From the NCBI GenBank assembly GCA_013002025.1, contig JABDKW010000045.1, positions 1-48,863 on the forward strand: a stretch of 48,863 nt of DNA, given 5' to 3'. Shown one piece after another: positions 7,449 to 16,049 of the stretch. The position numbers were made by a program, and so were the translations under genes. The notes beneath the pieces were generated by a model. It did not search any database. It had not been told where the DNA came from and was given only the letters and a program-made list of their open reading frames with translations. The first letter of the stretch is position 1; every line of letters begins with the position of its first letter. The stretch is from Gammaproteobacteria bacterium. Lineage in GTDB: Bacteria > Pseudomonadota > Gammaproteobacteria > Arenicellales > Arenicellaceae.

Positions 7449-8437
7449 GCGAATTGATCGACCGTTTTGATCGGCAGGTGCGCTACCTGCGGTTGTCGGT
7501 GACCGATCGCTGTAACCTGCGGTGCACCTACTGCATGGCCGAGGATATGACCTTTCTGCCCAAGTCCAAGGTGCTGAGCCTGGAAGAAATGGCATTGATC
7601 GCGCGGGCCTTTGTTGAACTGGGAGTAGAAAAAGTTCGCCTGACCGGCGGCGAGCCGCTGGTGCGCCACGGCATTATCGAGTTGGCAGAGCAGATTCGCG
7701 CGATCGACGGCTTGCGTGAACTGGTCATGACCACCAACGGTGTGCTGCTCGACAAGTTTTCAAAACCGCTGGTTGAGGCCGGTGTATCAAGGCTCAATAT
7801 CAGTATTGACAGTCTGCAACCAGCGCGGTTTAAAGAGCTGACCCGGTTTGGCGAGGTAGAGGATGTGCTGCGCGGCATTGACGCGGCGCGGAAAGCCGGG
7901 TTCGACAAAATAAAGTTGAACGCCGTTATTCTGCAGGGCATCAATGATGATGAAGTGCTGGACCTGACGCAGTTCGCGGTCGACCACGGACTGGACATTT
8001 CATTTATTGAGGAAATGCCGCTGGGTGAAATTGACAGCCATAACCGCAACGCTACGCAATTGAGCAGCCAGCAGATTCACACCATGCTGGAGCAGACGTT
8101 TGATATCCGGCCCAGTGGTTTTGTTGACCCGGCGGGCGGCCCCTCGCGCTATCAACAGATTGCCGGCAGTGATACCAAACTGGGTTTTATCTCCCCGATG
8201 AGCAATAATTTTTGCGCCACCTGTAACCGGGTGCGACTGACAGTGGAAGGGCGCTTATTGTTGTGTCTGGGTAACGAGCACTCTCTCGATTTGCGCGAGA
8301 TTGTGCGTGAGTACCCGAACGACTTGCCGCGTTTAAAGGCCGCCATCGTTGAGTCCATGCAGCGCAAGCCCGAGCGCCACCACTTCGACCCCAACGACAT
8401 CACCATTACCCGTCATATGAGTGCCACCGGCGGCTAG
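7445..8437 (+). CDS. moaA: GTP 3',8-cyclase
   Basis: MoaA is the radical SAM enzyme that starts molybdenum cofactor synthesis by cyclising GTP. The 330-residue protein has the N-terminal cluster motif CNLRCTYC, the RLTGGEPLVR glycine motif, the EEMPLGE segment and the second, substrate-binding cluster CATCNRVRLTVEGRLLLC. It ends in GG, as MoaA requires for activity. The start is GTG at 7445, overlapping the moeA TGA as GTGA, which indicates translational coupling. It is the last clear Moco gene of the operon; a sulfotransferase begins only 9 bases downstream. Confidence 0.97.
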   Translation: MSELIDRFDRQVRYLRLSVTDRCNLRCTYCMAEDMTFLPKSKVLSLEEMALIARAFVELGVEKVRLTGGEPLVRHGIIELAEQIRAIDGLRELVMTTNGVLLDKFSKPLVEAGVSRLNISIDSLQPARFKELTRFGEVEDVLRGIDAARKAGFDKIKLNAVILQGINDDEVLDLTQFAVDHGLDISFIEEMPLGEIDSHNRNATQLSSQQIHTMLEQTFDIRPSGFVDPAGGPSRYQQIAGSDTKLGFISPMSNNFCATCNRVRLTVEGRLLLCLGNEHSLDLREIVREYPNDLPRLKAAIVESMQRKPERHHFDPNDITITRHMSATGG

Positions 8438-8446
8438 GTTGGAGCG

Positions 8447-9505
8447 ATGATTCCGGTCGTCAATCACGAGCTGCGTTATGTGATGTTTTACTCCGCCAAG
8501 GTGGCAAGTTCGGCACTGAGAGAGCTGTTTGTGGGCCTGCATGTACCGGTTGTAGAAGGCGAGGTGGATCGATATCACAATTTACACGCAGAGTTTGCGC
8601 CGCGCCCGGATCAGGACTATGCCGGGTTTTTCTCATACCAGGTAACCCGTAATCCTTACAGCCGCTTGATCAGCGCCTATCTGGATCAATATGTGTATGC
8701 GGGCCTACCGATTAAAGTAGGCGACGAGGCATCCGCGAACGGTGACAAAGACCTGAATTTTACCGATTTTATCCGCGCACTGGAGCAGGTGCCCGATGCT
8801 GAGCGTGATGTGCATTTTCAATCTCAAAGTTCACAGGCCAGCTTTGCGCATATAAGCAGTCTGGCGCAGCGCAAGCCGGATTTGATTGCCGACGTTAAGT
8901 CGCTAGGCAGTTGCCTCAAGGCGGCATATAGCGAGATTTTTCAGCGTGCGGGGCGAGATGTGGCGAGTGAGCTGGTGCTTGTGCAAAGGCTCGTGAGCGA
9001 ACGAGAGAGTCGTAACTCGCTGTACTATGCCGAGCAATCCTATGCAGACGCTGCTCAGCTCTCACCCGCGGTGCTGCGTGCCATGGTCGCGGCCCCTAAA
9101 GCACAGGATTTTTATCTGAGTGCCGAGATACGCGCGACCGTGCAGCGAATTTACCAAAATGATTTTGCCAGCTACGGCTACTCGCCCGATTCGGTGCCGC
9201 AGGCCAAGCCTAGTGCCGATTTACAACTGATTCCGGCCGATTTCGACTGGCGCACCTATTTGGAGCTGAACCCCGATCTGGCTCTGGCCGGCATGCAGAG
9301 CGAACGTGAGGTGGTGCGGCACTATCTCGAATTCGGCCGCTTGGAGGATATTCCTCGCGCCTACAAAGTCATTGCGCCAGCGGGCTTTGAATGGCAGAAG
9401 TACTTGGCAAAAAACCCTGATTTGGGGGCCGGCGGTATCAGCGACGAGCGCGCTGCTGTAGTACACTACCTCGGCTTCGGCGTTCGTGAGGGACGCCAAT
9501 ATTAA
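8447..9505 (+). CDS. Sulfotransferase-family protein with two C-terminal NPDL/HYLxFG repeats
   Basis: The first 235 or so of 352 residues resemble the Sulfotransfer_2 family, which transfers sulfate from PAPS to carbohydrates. A PAPS-loop-like [15 protein letters not shown] lies near residues 14–28, and the 3'-phosphate motif [17 protein letters not shown] follows. The tail holds two 48-residue-spaced repeats, starting at F266 ([13 protein letters not shown] … [12 protein letters not shown]) and F314 ([13 protein letters not shown] … [13 protein letters not shown]). Similar NPDL…HYxxxGxxEGR units occur at the ends of many exported or glycan-related proteins; their role is not established. No signal peptide is visible, so it is probably cytoplasmic. 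It sits directly after moaA, but I know of no metabolic link. Confidence 0.78.
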   Translation: MIPVVNHELRYVMFYSAKVASSALRELFVGLHVPVVEGEVDRYHNLHAEFAPRPDQDYAGFFSYQVTRNPYSRLISAYLDQYVYAGLPIKVGDEASANGDKDLNFTDFIRALEQVPDAERDVHFQSQSSQASFAHISSLAQRKPDLIADVKSLGSCLKAAYSEIFQRAGRDVASELVLVQRLVSERESRNSLYYAEQSYADAAQLSPAVLRAMVAAPKAQDFYLSAEIRATVQRIYQNDFASYGYSPDSVPQAKPSADLQLIPADFDWRTYLELNPDLALAGMQSEREVVRHYLEFGRLEDIPRAYKVIAPAGFEWQKYLAKNPDLGAGGISDERAAVVHYLGFGVREGRQY

Positions 9506-9530
9506 TCACGCCGCAAAAGGGTTTATTACT

Positions 9531-10007
9531 ATGTCCATCTATCAATTCTCCGCCACCGATATCAAGGGCGCGGACGTCAGCCTGAGCGATTTTCAGGGCA
9601 AGGTCTTGTTAATCGTGAACACCGCCAGCAAATGCGGGTTTACCCCGCAGTTTGAGGGGCTGGAAAATCTCTACAAAGATTTACATGAGCAGGGTCTGGA
9701 AGTCCTCGGTTTCCCCTGTAATCAGTTTGGCAGCCAGGACCCGGGCGATGAAGGGCAGATCGAGGAGTTTTGCCAACTCAATTACGGTGTTTCGTTCCCG
9801 ATGTTTTCCAAGATTGAAGTTAACGGCAAGGGTGCCCACCCGCTTTATCAGTACCTGAAAAAAGAAGCCAAAGGATTGCTGGGCTCGGAAAAAATTAAAT
9901 GGAACTTCACTAAATTCCTGATTAACAAAGAAGGTGGCGTGGTGGCTCGTTACGGCTCAATGGACAAACCTGAAGATATTCGATCTGATATTGAGGCGTT
10001 GCTGTAA
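9531..10007 (+). CDS. Glutathione peroxidase family thiol peroxidase
   Basis: This 158-residue cytoplasmic or periplasm-independent enzyme (no signal peptide) reduces hydroperoxides, using thioredoxin or glutathione. The peroxidatic residue is cysteine, not selenocysteine, in [11 protein letters not shown] (C35). The resolving-type [12 protein letters not shown] with its Gln and the [10 protein letters not shown] motif with Trp and Asn complete the catalytic tetrad. I chose the ATG at 9531; the frame extends upstream over the end of the sulfotransferase gene but without family similarity. A Na+/H+ antiporter gene starts five bases after the stop, so they are probably co-transcribed. Confidence 0.95.
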   Translation: MSIYQFSATDIKGADVSLSDFQGKVLLIVNTASKCGFTPQFEGLENLYKDLHEQGLEVLGFPCNQFGSQDPGDEGQIEEFCQLNYGVSFPMFSKIEVNGKGAHPLYQYLKKEAKGLLGSEKIKWNFTKFLINKEGGVVARYGSMDKPEDIRSDIEALL

Positions 10008-10012
10008 CAACC

Positions 10013-11257
10013 ATGATGGGCGTGACCAGCATTATTGACCTGGCGGCGGGGCTAATTAGCATCGCGGCCATTTTTGCCTATATAAATCATCGTTTTATCG
10101 GTCTGCCAACCACCATTGGCGTGATGATTATCGGTATGTTGTTGTCGCTGATGGTGTATCTGCTGGGCCTGGTTGGGTTTGGCGATATTCGTGATCAGGT
10201 GCAGGTGCTGCTGGGCGATATTGATTTCAATCAGACGTTGCTGCACGGCATGTTGAGCTTCTTGCTGTTCGCCGGAGCGCTGCACGTCAATCTGGACGAC
10301 CTGCGTAAACAGCAGTGGATTATTTTAAGCCTGGCCACCCTGGGCGTGTGTTTGTCCACTGCGCTGGTGGGGGTTGTGACCTATTTTCTGTTGGATGCCT
10401 TAAGTTGCAGCCTGCCATTTATTTATTGCCTGTTGTTTGGCGCATTGATTTCGCCGACCGACCCCATTGCGGTGATGGCCACCGTTAAACGGCTGGGCGT
10501 GAGCCAAGAACTGGAAACCACCATTGCCGGCGAATCGCTGTTTAATGACGGCGTGGGTGTGGTGGTATTCGTGGTGCTGCTGTTATTGCTGCAAAGCCCG
10601 CAGGACATCACGCCAGGCCACGTGGCGCTGGTGTTTGCTGAAGAAGCCATCGGTGGTCTGGTATTCGGTCTGGTGTTGGGCGGAATCGGCTACTACCTGA
10701 CCAGCACCATTGATGATTACAAGGTCGAAGTGTTGATCACCCTGGCCTTGGTGATGGGTGGTTACGGCCTTGCCATGTACTTACACACTTCCGGCCCGAT
10801 CGCGATTGTGGTGGCCGGGTTGTTGACTGGCAATGTGTTACGTCAACATGCGATGTCGCGCAAAACTCGCCAGAGCGTCGATGATTTCTGGGAGTTGCTG
10901 GATGAAATTCTAAACGTGATTCTGTTCGCCCTGATCGGTCTGGAGATGCTGATTATCCCGTTTCAGGGTCAGTGGTTGCTCGCCGGGCTCGCGCTGATCC
11001 CCATTGTGGTCGCGGTGCGGGTGGTGAGCGTCGGTGTACCCATCCGGCTAATCGGCCTGAAAGCGACGGTTGCGCCACACCTGGTTAAAATTCTCGCCTG
11101 GGGCGGCCTCAGAGGCGGTATCTCTGTGGCCCTGGCGCTGAGTCTGCCGGCCGGCGAATTCCGCGACCTGATCGTGTTTTTAACCTACGTAATCGTGGTG
11201 TTCTCAATCGTCGTCCAGGGGCTGACGATAGGGCCGTTTATCAAGCGCTTCAGCTAA
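10013..11257 (+). CDS. NhaP-type Na+/H+ antiporter (CPA1 family)
   Basis: This 414-residue inner-membrane protein exchanges Na+ (or K+) for protons in pH and salt homeostasis. It has about 12 hydrophobic helices. The CPA1 signatures are LISPTDPIAVMATVKRLG, the ion-binding Asn-Asp in ESLFNDGVGVVVFVV, and the arginine-rich WGGLRGGISVALALSLP near the end. It lacks the long cytoplasmic tail of some family members. Starts at 10013 and 10016 are both ATG and equally plausible. A marine habitat would fit, but the family is widespread. The stop is followed by tandem repeats. Confidence 0.93.
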   Translation: MMGVTSIIDLAAGLISIAAIFAYINHRFIGLPTTIGVMIIGMLLSLMVYLLGLVGFGDIRDQVQVLLGDIDFNQTLLHGMLSFLLFAGALHVNLDDLRKQQWIILSLATLGVCLSTALVGVVTYFLLDALSCSLPFIYCLLFGALISPTDPIAVMATVKRLGVSQELETTIAGESLFNDGVGVVVFVVLLLLLQSPQDITPGHVALVFAEEAIGGLVFGLVLGGIGYYLTSTIDDYKVEVLITLALVMGGYGLAMYLHTSGPIAIVVAGLLTGNVLRQHAMSRKTRQSVDDFWELLDEILNVILFALIGLEMLIIPFQGQWLLAGLALIPIVVAVRVVSVGVPIRLIGLKATVAPHLVKILAWGGLRGGISVALALSLPAGEFRDLIVFLTYVIVVFSIVVQGLTIGPFIKRFS

Positions 11258-11300
11258 CCAGTTATCGAAGGGGCGCCGTCGCGATCTCTGGCGTAGCCCC

Positions 11301-11405
11301 AGCTCTTCTATCCCCGGTCATTGCGAGCAGCTCTTCTATCCCCAGTCATTGCGAGGAGCTGTTCCATCGCGCGTCATTGCGAGGAGCGTAGCGACGCGGC
11401 AATCT
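11301..11405. repeat. Tandem 28-base repeats ending in a palindromic GTCATTGCGAG element
   Basis: GTCATTGCGAG occurs at 11317, 11345 and 11373, each 28 bases apart; the first two are also preceded by AGCTCTTCTATCCCC (11301 and 11329). The third copy extends into the palindromic form GTCATTGCGAGGAGCGTAGC … GCGGCAATCT ending at 11405. Sequences of this kind are dispersed intergenic palindromes found in many unrelated bacteria. A related copy lies at 25804–25832. The element sits between the antiporter gene and the converging ETF-QO gene and contains no open frame. Confidence 0.75.
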
Positions 11406-11444
11406 ATCAAAGCGACTCCACTCGCCCATCACAAGACCTAATTC

Positions 11445-13103
11445 TTACATATTAGAATAGCTGGGTCCGCCGCCGCCTTCGGGCGCAATCCACACAATAT
11501 TCTGGGTCGGGTCTTTAATATCGCAGGTTTTGCAATGGATGCAGTTCTGGCCATTGATCTGCAGGGTCGGGTTGCCGGTCTCTTCGCCGACGATCTCATA
11601 CACGCCAGCCGGACAGTAGCGTTGCTCGGGCGCGTCGTAGAGTTTGTGGTTAACGTCGATTGGCACCGACTCATCTTTCAGTGTCAGGTGGCAATAGATA
11701 TTCTCTTCATGAAAAGTGTTGGATAAAAACACCGATGAAGGTTTGTCGAAGCTCAGTTTGCCATCGGGTTTGGGGTAATCGATTTTTTCGCAATCCGCGG
11801 CCGGTTTAAGTTGCGTATGATCGGGCGTGTCGTCGCGCAGGGTAATAAAATGCCCACGGAAAATGACCTGATCTATCCAGTTGTAGGTGCCGCCTAACCA
11901 GGCACCGAATTTATGCAGAGCAGGGCCGAACGAGCGCGAGCTCTTCAATTCTTTACCGGCCCATGAACTGCGGAAGGCCTCGTCGTACTGACTCAGGGTT
12001 GCGCCGGCTGCGCCGCCATTGCTGAGATGGTCGAACAGGGTTTCAGCCGCTACCATGCCAGATTTCATGGCGGTGTGGGTGCCTTTGATTTTGGCGAAGT
12101 TCAAGGTGCCGGCATCGCAGCCAACCAGCAGGCCGCCCGGGAAACTCATCTTACCGAGCGCATTCCAGCCGCCTTTGGTGATGGCCCGCGCTCCGTAACC
12201 CAGACGCTTGCCGCCGCTTAATACGTTAGCGAACTCCGGGTGATGTTTCATGCGCTGAAATTCATCGAATGGGCTTAAATGTGGGTTGCTGTAATTCAAA
12301 TCGATAATCAGGCCCATGGTCACCATATTGTCATTCAGGTGATATAAAAAGGAGCCGCCCGATGCGCCTTTCGATAGCGGCCAGCCTGAGCCATGCACCA
12401 CTTTGCCTGGCTCGTGATTGGCCGGGTCTACTTCCCATAGTTCTTTAAAACCAATGCCGTAATGCTGTGCGTCAGCATCCTGATCAAGATTAAATTTGGC
12501 GATTAACTCTTTGCCTAACTGGCCTCTGCAACCTTCGGCGAATACAGTGTACTTTGCGTGCAATTCCATGCCGGGTTCGAAGCTGGGTTTGCGATTGCCA
12601 TCGGCATCGACGCCATTGTTGGGTGTGGCGACACCCTTAATGCTGCCATCGTCGTTATAGACTATTTCGGCGGCCGCAAAGCCCGGGTAGATTTCAATAC
12701 CCAACGCTTCGGCCTGTTCCCCCAACCAGCGCACCACGTTGGACAAGCTGACGATGTAATTGCCTTTGTTGTGCATGGAAGGCGGAATCATAAAGCCTGG
12801 AAATTTGAGCGAGCCTTGGTCGTTAAACATATGCAACTCGTCGCGTTTGACCGGAGTTTTCAACGGCGCGCCGAGCTCTTCCCAATTGGGGATTAGCTCA
12901 TTCAGCGCGCGCGGCTCGATAACTGCTCCAGACAAAATATGGGCGCCGACTTCCGCGCTTTTTTCCAATAGGCAGATGGCCAGCTCCTGACCCTTCTCAT
13001 CGGCCAATTGCTTGAGGCGAATCGCCGTCGCCATGCCGGCCGGGCCGCCGCCAACGATCACAACATCGTATTCCATACTTTCGCGTTCGATATTCTCAGA
13101 CAT
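11445..13103 (-). CDS. etfD: Electron transfer flavoprotein-ubiquinone oxidoreductase
   Basis: ETF-QO is a membrane-associated flavoprotein that takes electrons from reduced ETF and passes them to ubiquinone, linking fatty-acid and amino-acid oxidation to respiration. The 552-residue protein is of usual length. It opens with the FAD-binding DVVIVGGGPAGMATAIRLKQ and closes with a ferredoxin-like domain carrying CIHCKTCDIKDPTQNIVW, which with an earlier cysteine binds one [4Fe-4S] cluster. The ATG has GGAG seven bases upstream. It lies downstream of a GntR gene on the same strand and opposite to etfBA, its electron donor. Confidence 0.96.
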   Translation of the reverse strand: MSENIERESMEYDVVIVGGGPAGMATAIRLKQLADEKGQELAICLLEKSAEVGAHILSGAVIEPRALNELIPNWEELGAPLKTPVKRDELHMFNDQGSLKFPGFMIPPSMHNKGNYIVSLSNVVRWLGEQAEALGIEIYPGFAAAEIVYNDDGSIKGVATPNNGVDADGNRKPSFEPGMELHAKYTVFAEGCRGQLGKELIAKFNLDQDADAQHYGIGFKELWEVDPANHEPGKVVHGSGWPLSKGASGGSFLYHLNDNMVTMGLIIDLNYSNPHLSPFDEFQRMKHHPEFANVLSGGKRLGYGARAITKGGWNALGKMSFPGGLLVGCDAGTLNFAKIKGTHTAMKSGMVAAETLFDHLSNGGAAGATLSQYDEAFRSSWAGKELKSSRSFGPALHKFGAWLGGTYNWIDQVIFRGHFITLRDDTPDHTQLKPAADCEKIDYPKPDGKLSFDKPSSVFLSNTFHEENIYCHLTLKDESVPIDVNHKLYDAPEQRYCPAGVYEIVGEETGNPTLQINGQNCIHCKTCDIKDPTQNIVWIAPEGGGGPSYSNM

Positions 13104-13179
13104 GTTTTTCTCCAGTAGGCCCGCTGATCAATGATGCGGCTGCTTTAGTTAATTTTTTAGGTTCAGGTTTTAGATTTTT

Positions 13180-13863
13180 TCAATGCGAGACCGGCTGCTG
13201 CTGGTTTGCGAAGCGTTGTTCGATCCGGTCGCGCGCATGCACAATGTGCTGGCGCATAATAGCTTCGGCCAGCACCGGGTCACGTTGCTCGATGGCATAC
13301 ACCACCTGGCGATGCTCAATCAGCGAATTGGTGCTGCTGCTACGCGCCGCTGCAGTTTGATAGCGAAACATTTTGATCAAGCTATAGGTCTCGTGCAACA
13401 GCAAATGTTTAATCATACGATTTTTGCTGCCGCGAATAACCGCTTCATGAAAAGCGTAATCGCTCTCGGCCGGGATGGAGGTGCCGCTGTTTTCTTTTAG
13501 ATGTTTGGCCTGCGCGTCCAATAGTCGATGCAGTTCGTCGATGTCCGGCGAGGCCATATTGGTGGCGGCCAACGCAACGGCTTTGCTCTCCAGCGCTTCG
13601 CGGGCGTGGTAAATCTGCAAAACGATATCAACGCTTAGTTCAACTACCCGCGCGCCCTGCTGGGGCACGTGGTGAATCAGGTTCATGCCCTCGAGGCGCC
13701 GAATGGCCTCGCGCAAGGGGCCGCGGCTAACGTCTAACTCCTTGGCCAGGCGGGTTTCGCTGAGTTTGCTGCCCTGTTTGATTTCGCCGGTAATAATGGC
13801 GTCGCGCAGCGTGTCGGTCAGCTCGCTGCTGAGTGTGTGCGAATGTGGGGCGGCCATGGTCAT
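13180..13863 (-). CDS. GntR-family regulator with FCD ligand domain
   Basis: This encodes a 227-residue transcription factor. Residues 10–75 form the winged helix-turn-helix (LRDAIITGEIKQGSKLSETR, LDVSRGPLREAIRRLEGMNL). The rest is an all-helical FCD domain whose family usually binds a carboxylic-acid ligand with a metal held by conserved Asp/His residues (DYAFHEAVIRGS, IEHRQVVYAIE). The frame is open to 13935, but that start would run across a predicted operator, so I use the ATG at 13863; 13857 is also possible. Lying between ETF-QO and etfBA, it probably represses one or both, and itself. Confidence 0.9.
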   Translation of the reverse strand: MTMAAPHSHTLSSELTDTLRDAIITGEIKQGSKLSETRLAKELDVSRGPLREAIRRLEGMNLIHHVPQQGARVVELSVDIVLQIYHAREALESKAVALAATNMASPDIDELHRLLDAQAKHLKENSGTSIPAESDYAFHEAVIRGSKNRMIKHLLLHETYSLIKMFRYQTAAARSSSTNSLIEHRQVVYAIEQRDPVLAEAIMRQHIVHARDRIEQRFANQQQPVSH

Positions 13864-13891
13864 AGCGTAAAAGAATAGCCATCGCACTAAA

Positions 13892-13903
13892 AATGTCAAC
13901 ATT
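13892..13903. promoter_or_regulatory. Predicted GntR operator 1
   Basis: AATGTCAACATT matches the second site in all but one central position. It lies 29 bases upstream of the GntR start. The half-sites ATGT…ACAT fit the short palindromes bound by FCD-type GntR regulators. That this regulator binds it is inferred from position and from the matching second copy. Confidence 0.55.
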
Positions 13904-13953
13904 AATAGATGTAAATTGACTAAAACCGCCGTCAACTGTCTTTATAGGGACTA

Positions 13954-13965
13954 AATGTCGACATT
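13954..13965. promoter_or_regulatory. Predicted GntR operator 2
   Basis: AATGTCGACATT is a perfect 12-base palindrome, centred 62 bases from operator 1, close to six helical turns. A TTGACT at 13916 and TTTATA/TTATAG at about 13941 lie between the two sites and could form a promoter toward etfB with a slightly long spacer. Two sites on the same face would suit looping repression. Just downstream is a hairpin with arms AGACAG (14009–14014)/CTGTCT (14025–14030) in the etfB leader. Confidence 0.6.
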
Positions 13966-14095
13966 AATTGCGATTTTCACCTATTTGGCCTAATATTCGC
14001 TCTCGCTGAGACAGTTCGATAGTGCTGTCTGGGCGCTGAATAACAAATCACCGCCTCAATCGCGCCAGCGAGCGGGGCCGCAACAGGAGCAAAGA

Positions 14096-14845
14096 ATGAA
14101 AATCTTAGTGCCAGTAAAACGCGTGATTGATGCCTATGTCAGCATCCGCGTGAAGAGTGACGGGTCCGGCGTGGACACCGACAACGTAAAAATGTCGTTA
14201 AACCCCTTTTGTGAAATCGCTTTGGAAGAAGCAATTCGCCTGAAAGAAGCAGGCACGGCCAGTGAAGTGGTGTTGGTGAGCGTGGGCTCTGCTGATATCG
14301 ATACGGTAATCCGCTCCGGTCTGGCCATGGGTGCGGACCGCGCGATACGGGTCGATGCCGACAACGACCTTGAGCCTTTGGCCATTGCCAAAATTCTCAA
14401 GTACGTGGTCGAGCAGGAAGGCGCCGGGCTGGTCATTACTGGTAAGCAGTCAATCGATGGCGACAATAATCAAACTGGTCAAATGCTGTCTGCGCTATTG
14501 GGCTGGCCGCAAGCAACCTTTGCTTCGGAAATCACCATTGAAGGCGATGGCGCCAAGGTAACGCGCGAGATTGATGGTGGATTGGAGACCGTTGCTATCT
14601 CCATGCCGGCGGTGGTTACCACTGACCTGCGCCTGAATGAGCCGCGCTACCCGACTCTGCCGAACATCATGAAGGCCAAGAAAAAGCCGCTCGACGTGAT
14701 TGCGTTGGCTGACACCGGCGTAGATGCGAGCAAGCGCCAAACAGTATTGAACGTCAGTGCGCCGGAAGCCCGGTCGGCTGGCATCATGGTTGAGTCTGTT
14801 GCCGATCTGGTCGACAAGCTCAAAAACGAAGCGAAAGCTATTTAA
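14096..14845 (+). CDS. etfB: Electron transfer flavoprotein beta subunit
   Basis: EtfB is the AMP-binding half of the soluble heterodimer that collects electrons from acyl-CoA and other dehydrogenases. The 249-residue protein is of usual length, starting [20 protein letters not shown]. It has the [18 protein letters not shown] segment, [20 protein letters not shown], and the ETF beta signature region [20 protein letters not shown] with AKKK. AGGAGC precedes the ATG. It leads etfA by 13 bases in a two-gene operon and is preceded by the predicted GntR operators. Confidence 0.97.
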   Translation: MKILVPVKRVIDAYVSIRVKSDGSGVDTDNVKMSLNPFCEIALEEAIRLKEAGTASEVVLVSVGSADIDTVIRSGLAMGADRAIRVDADNDLEPLAIAKILKYVVEQEGAGLVITGKQSIDGDNNQTGQMLSALLGWPQATFASEITIEGDGAKVTREIDGGLETVAISMPAVVTTDLRLNEPRYPTLPNIMKAKKKPLDVIALADTGVDASKRQTVLNVSAPEARSAGIMVESVADLVDKLKNEAKAI

Positions 14846-14858
14846 GCGGGGTGACATC

Positions 14859-15785
14859 ATGACAACTCTAGTAATTGCAGATCACGACAACGCAGAATTG
14901 GGTGCTGCCACCCTTAATACCATCACGGCCGCTACGCAGATAGGCGGTGATGTACACGTATTGGTTGCCGGCAGTGGCGCCGGTGATGTTGCCAGCGCTG
15001 CGGCGCAGGTCAGCGGCGTAGCCAAAGTGTTGCACGCCGATGCGGACCACTACAAAGACGGCGTCTCGGCTGAGATTGCTGATCTGGTGGTCAGCATCGC
15101 AGGTGATTACAGCCATATTCTAGGTAGCGCCAGCACCTCGGGCAAAGATTTGATGCCACGTGTTGCGGCCTTGCTGGACGCCTCGCAAATCTCTGACATT
15201 ATCTCCGTGGATTCGGATGACACATTCAAGCGCCCGATCTATGCCGGTAATGCCATTGCCACCGTGCAGAGCTCAGACACTACCAAAGTGATCACCGTTC
15301 GTCCGACCGGTTTTGATGCCGCGGCCGAAGGTGGTTCAGCCGAGGTGAGCAGTGTGGATGCGGCGGCTGTGAACGGCTCAACTTCGGTCGTTGGCCGTGA
15401 GTTGACTGTCTCTGAACGCCCGGACCTGGGTGCGGCCGACATTGTAGTGTCAGGTGGTCGTGGTGTCGGCAGTGCCGAAAACTTCAAAATTATTGAAGAG
15501 TTGGCGGACAAGTTGGGCGCTGCCGTAGGCGCGTCTCGGGCCGCGGTCGATGCTGGCTATGTGCCGAATGATTATCAGGTTGGCCAAACTGGCAAGGTCG
15601 TGGCACCCAACCTGTATATCGCGGTGGGTATCTCAGGCGCGATTCAGCATCTGGCCGGTATGAAAGACAGCAAGGTGATTGTGGCCATCAACAAAGACGA
15701 GGAGGCGCCTATTTTTCAGGTGGCCGACTACGGTCTGGTGGCAGATTTGTTTGATGCAGTGCCGGAGCTGGTGGCAGCATTGTAA
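14859..15785 (+). CDS. etfA: Electron transfer flavoprotein alpha subunit
   Basis: EtfA carries the FAD of the heterodimer. The 308-residue protein begins TTLVIADHDNAELGAATLNT and has the C-terminal FAD-binding domain with VVSGGRGVGSAENFKIIEEL, GASRAAVDAGYVPNDYQVGQ, TGKVVAPNLYIAVGISGAIQ and KVIVAINKDEEAPIFQVADY, all standard. I chose the ATG at 14859 because GGGGTGA lies upstream and it matches the family; the frame extends back into etfB. A terminator follows. Confidence 0.97.
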   Translation: MTTLVIADHDNAELGAATLNTITAATQIGGDVHVLVAGSGAGDVASAAAQVSGVAKVLHADADHYKDGVSAEIADLVVSIAGDYSHILGSASTSGKDLMPRVAALLDASQISDIISVDSDDTFKRPIYAGNAIATVQSSDTTKVITVRPTGFDAAAEGGSAEVSSVDAAAVNGSTSVVGRELTVSERPDLGAADIVVSGGRGVGSAENFKIIEELADKLGAAVGASRAAVDAGYVPNDYQVGQTGKVVAPNLYIAVGISGAIQHLAGMKDSKVIVAINKDEEAPIFQVADYGLVADLFDAVPELVAAL

Positions 15786-15810
15786 TTAACAATCATCGCT
15801 AAGCTATTGA

Positions 15811-15844
15811 AAAGCCTCAAAGTGTTTGCTTTGGGGCTTTTTTA
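15811..15844 (+). terminator. Rho-independent terminator of etfBA
   Basis: Arms AAGCCTCAAAG and CTTTGGGGCTT pair with a single mismatch around a TGTTTG-type loop and run into six or seven T. It lies about 25 bases after the etfA stop. Confidence 0.85.
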
Positions 15845-16049
15845 TTGCCCTACGTTATTGTTGTGTGAGCAGAGAGACTCAAGCAGAGCGCAGGGTTGCT
15901 CATCAGCGCTATCAATAACAAATAGTTCCCCGGTGGATGATGGTGGCGGCTGAATCCACGCGCTGCAGCGGTTATAATCCGCGCAACTTTTTTCGGCTTA
16001 CAGCAGGCCTGTGAGTCGCCATTGAAAATATTAACCTGAGGAAAGACTC

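Noticed and set aside
9531-10007. Selenocysteine form of glutathione peroxidase
   Set aside because: The active-site codon is TGC (cysteine), not TGA, and there is no sign of a SECIS element.
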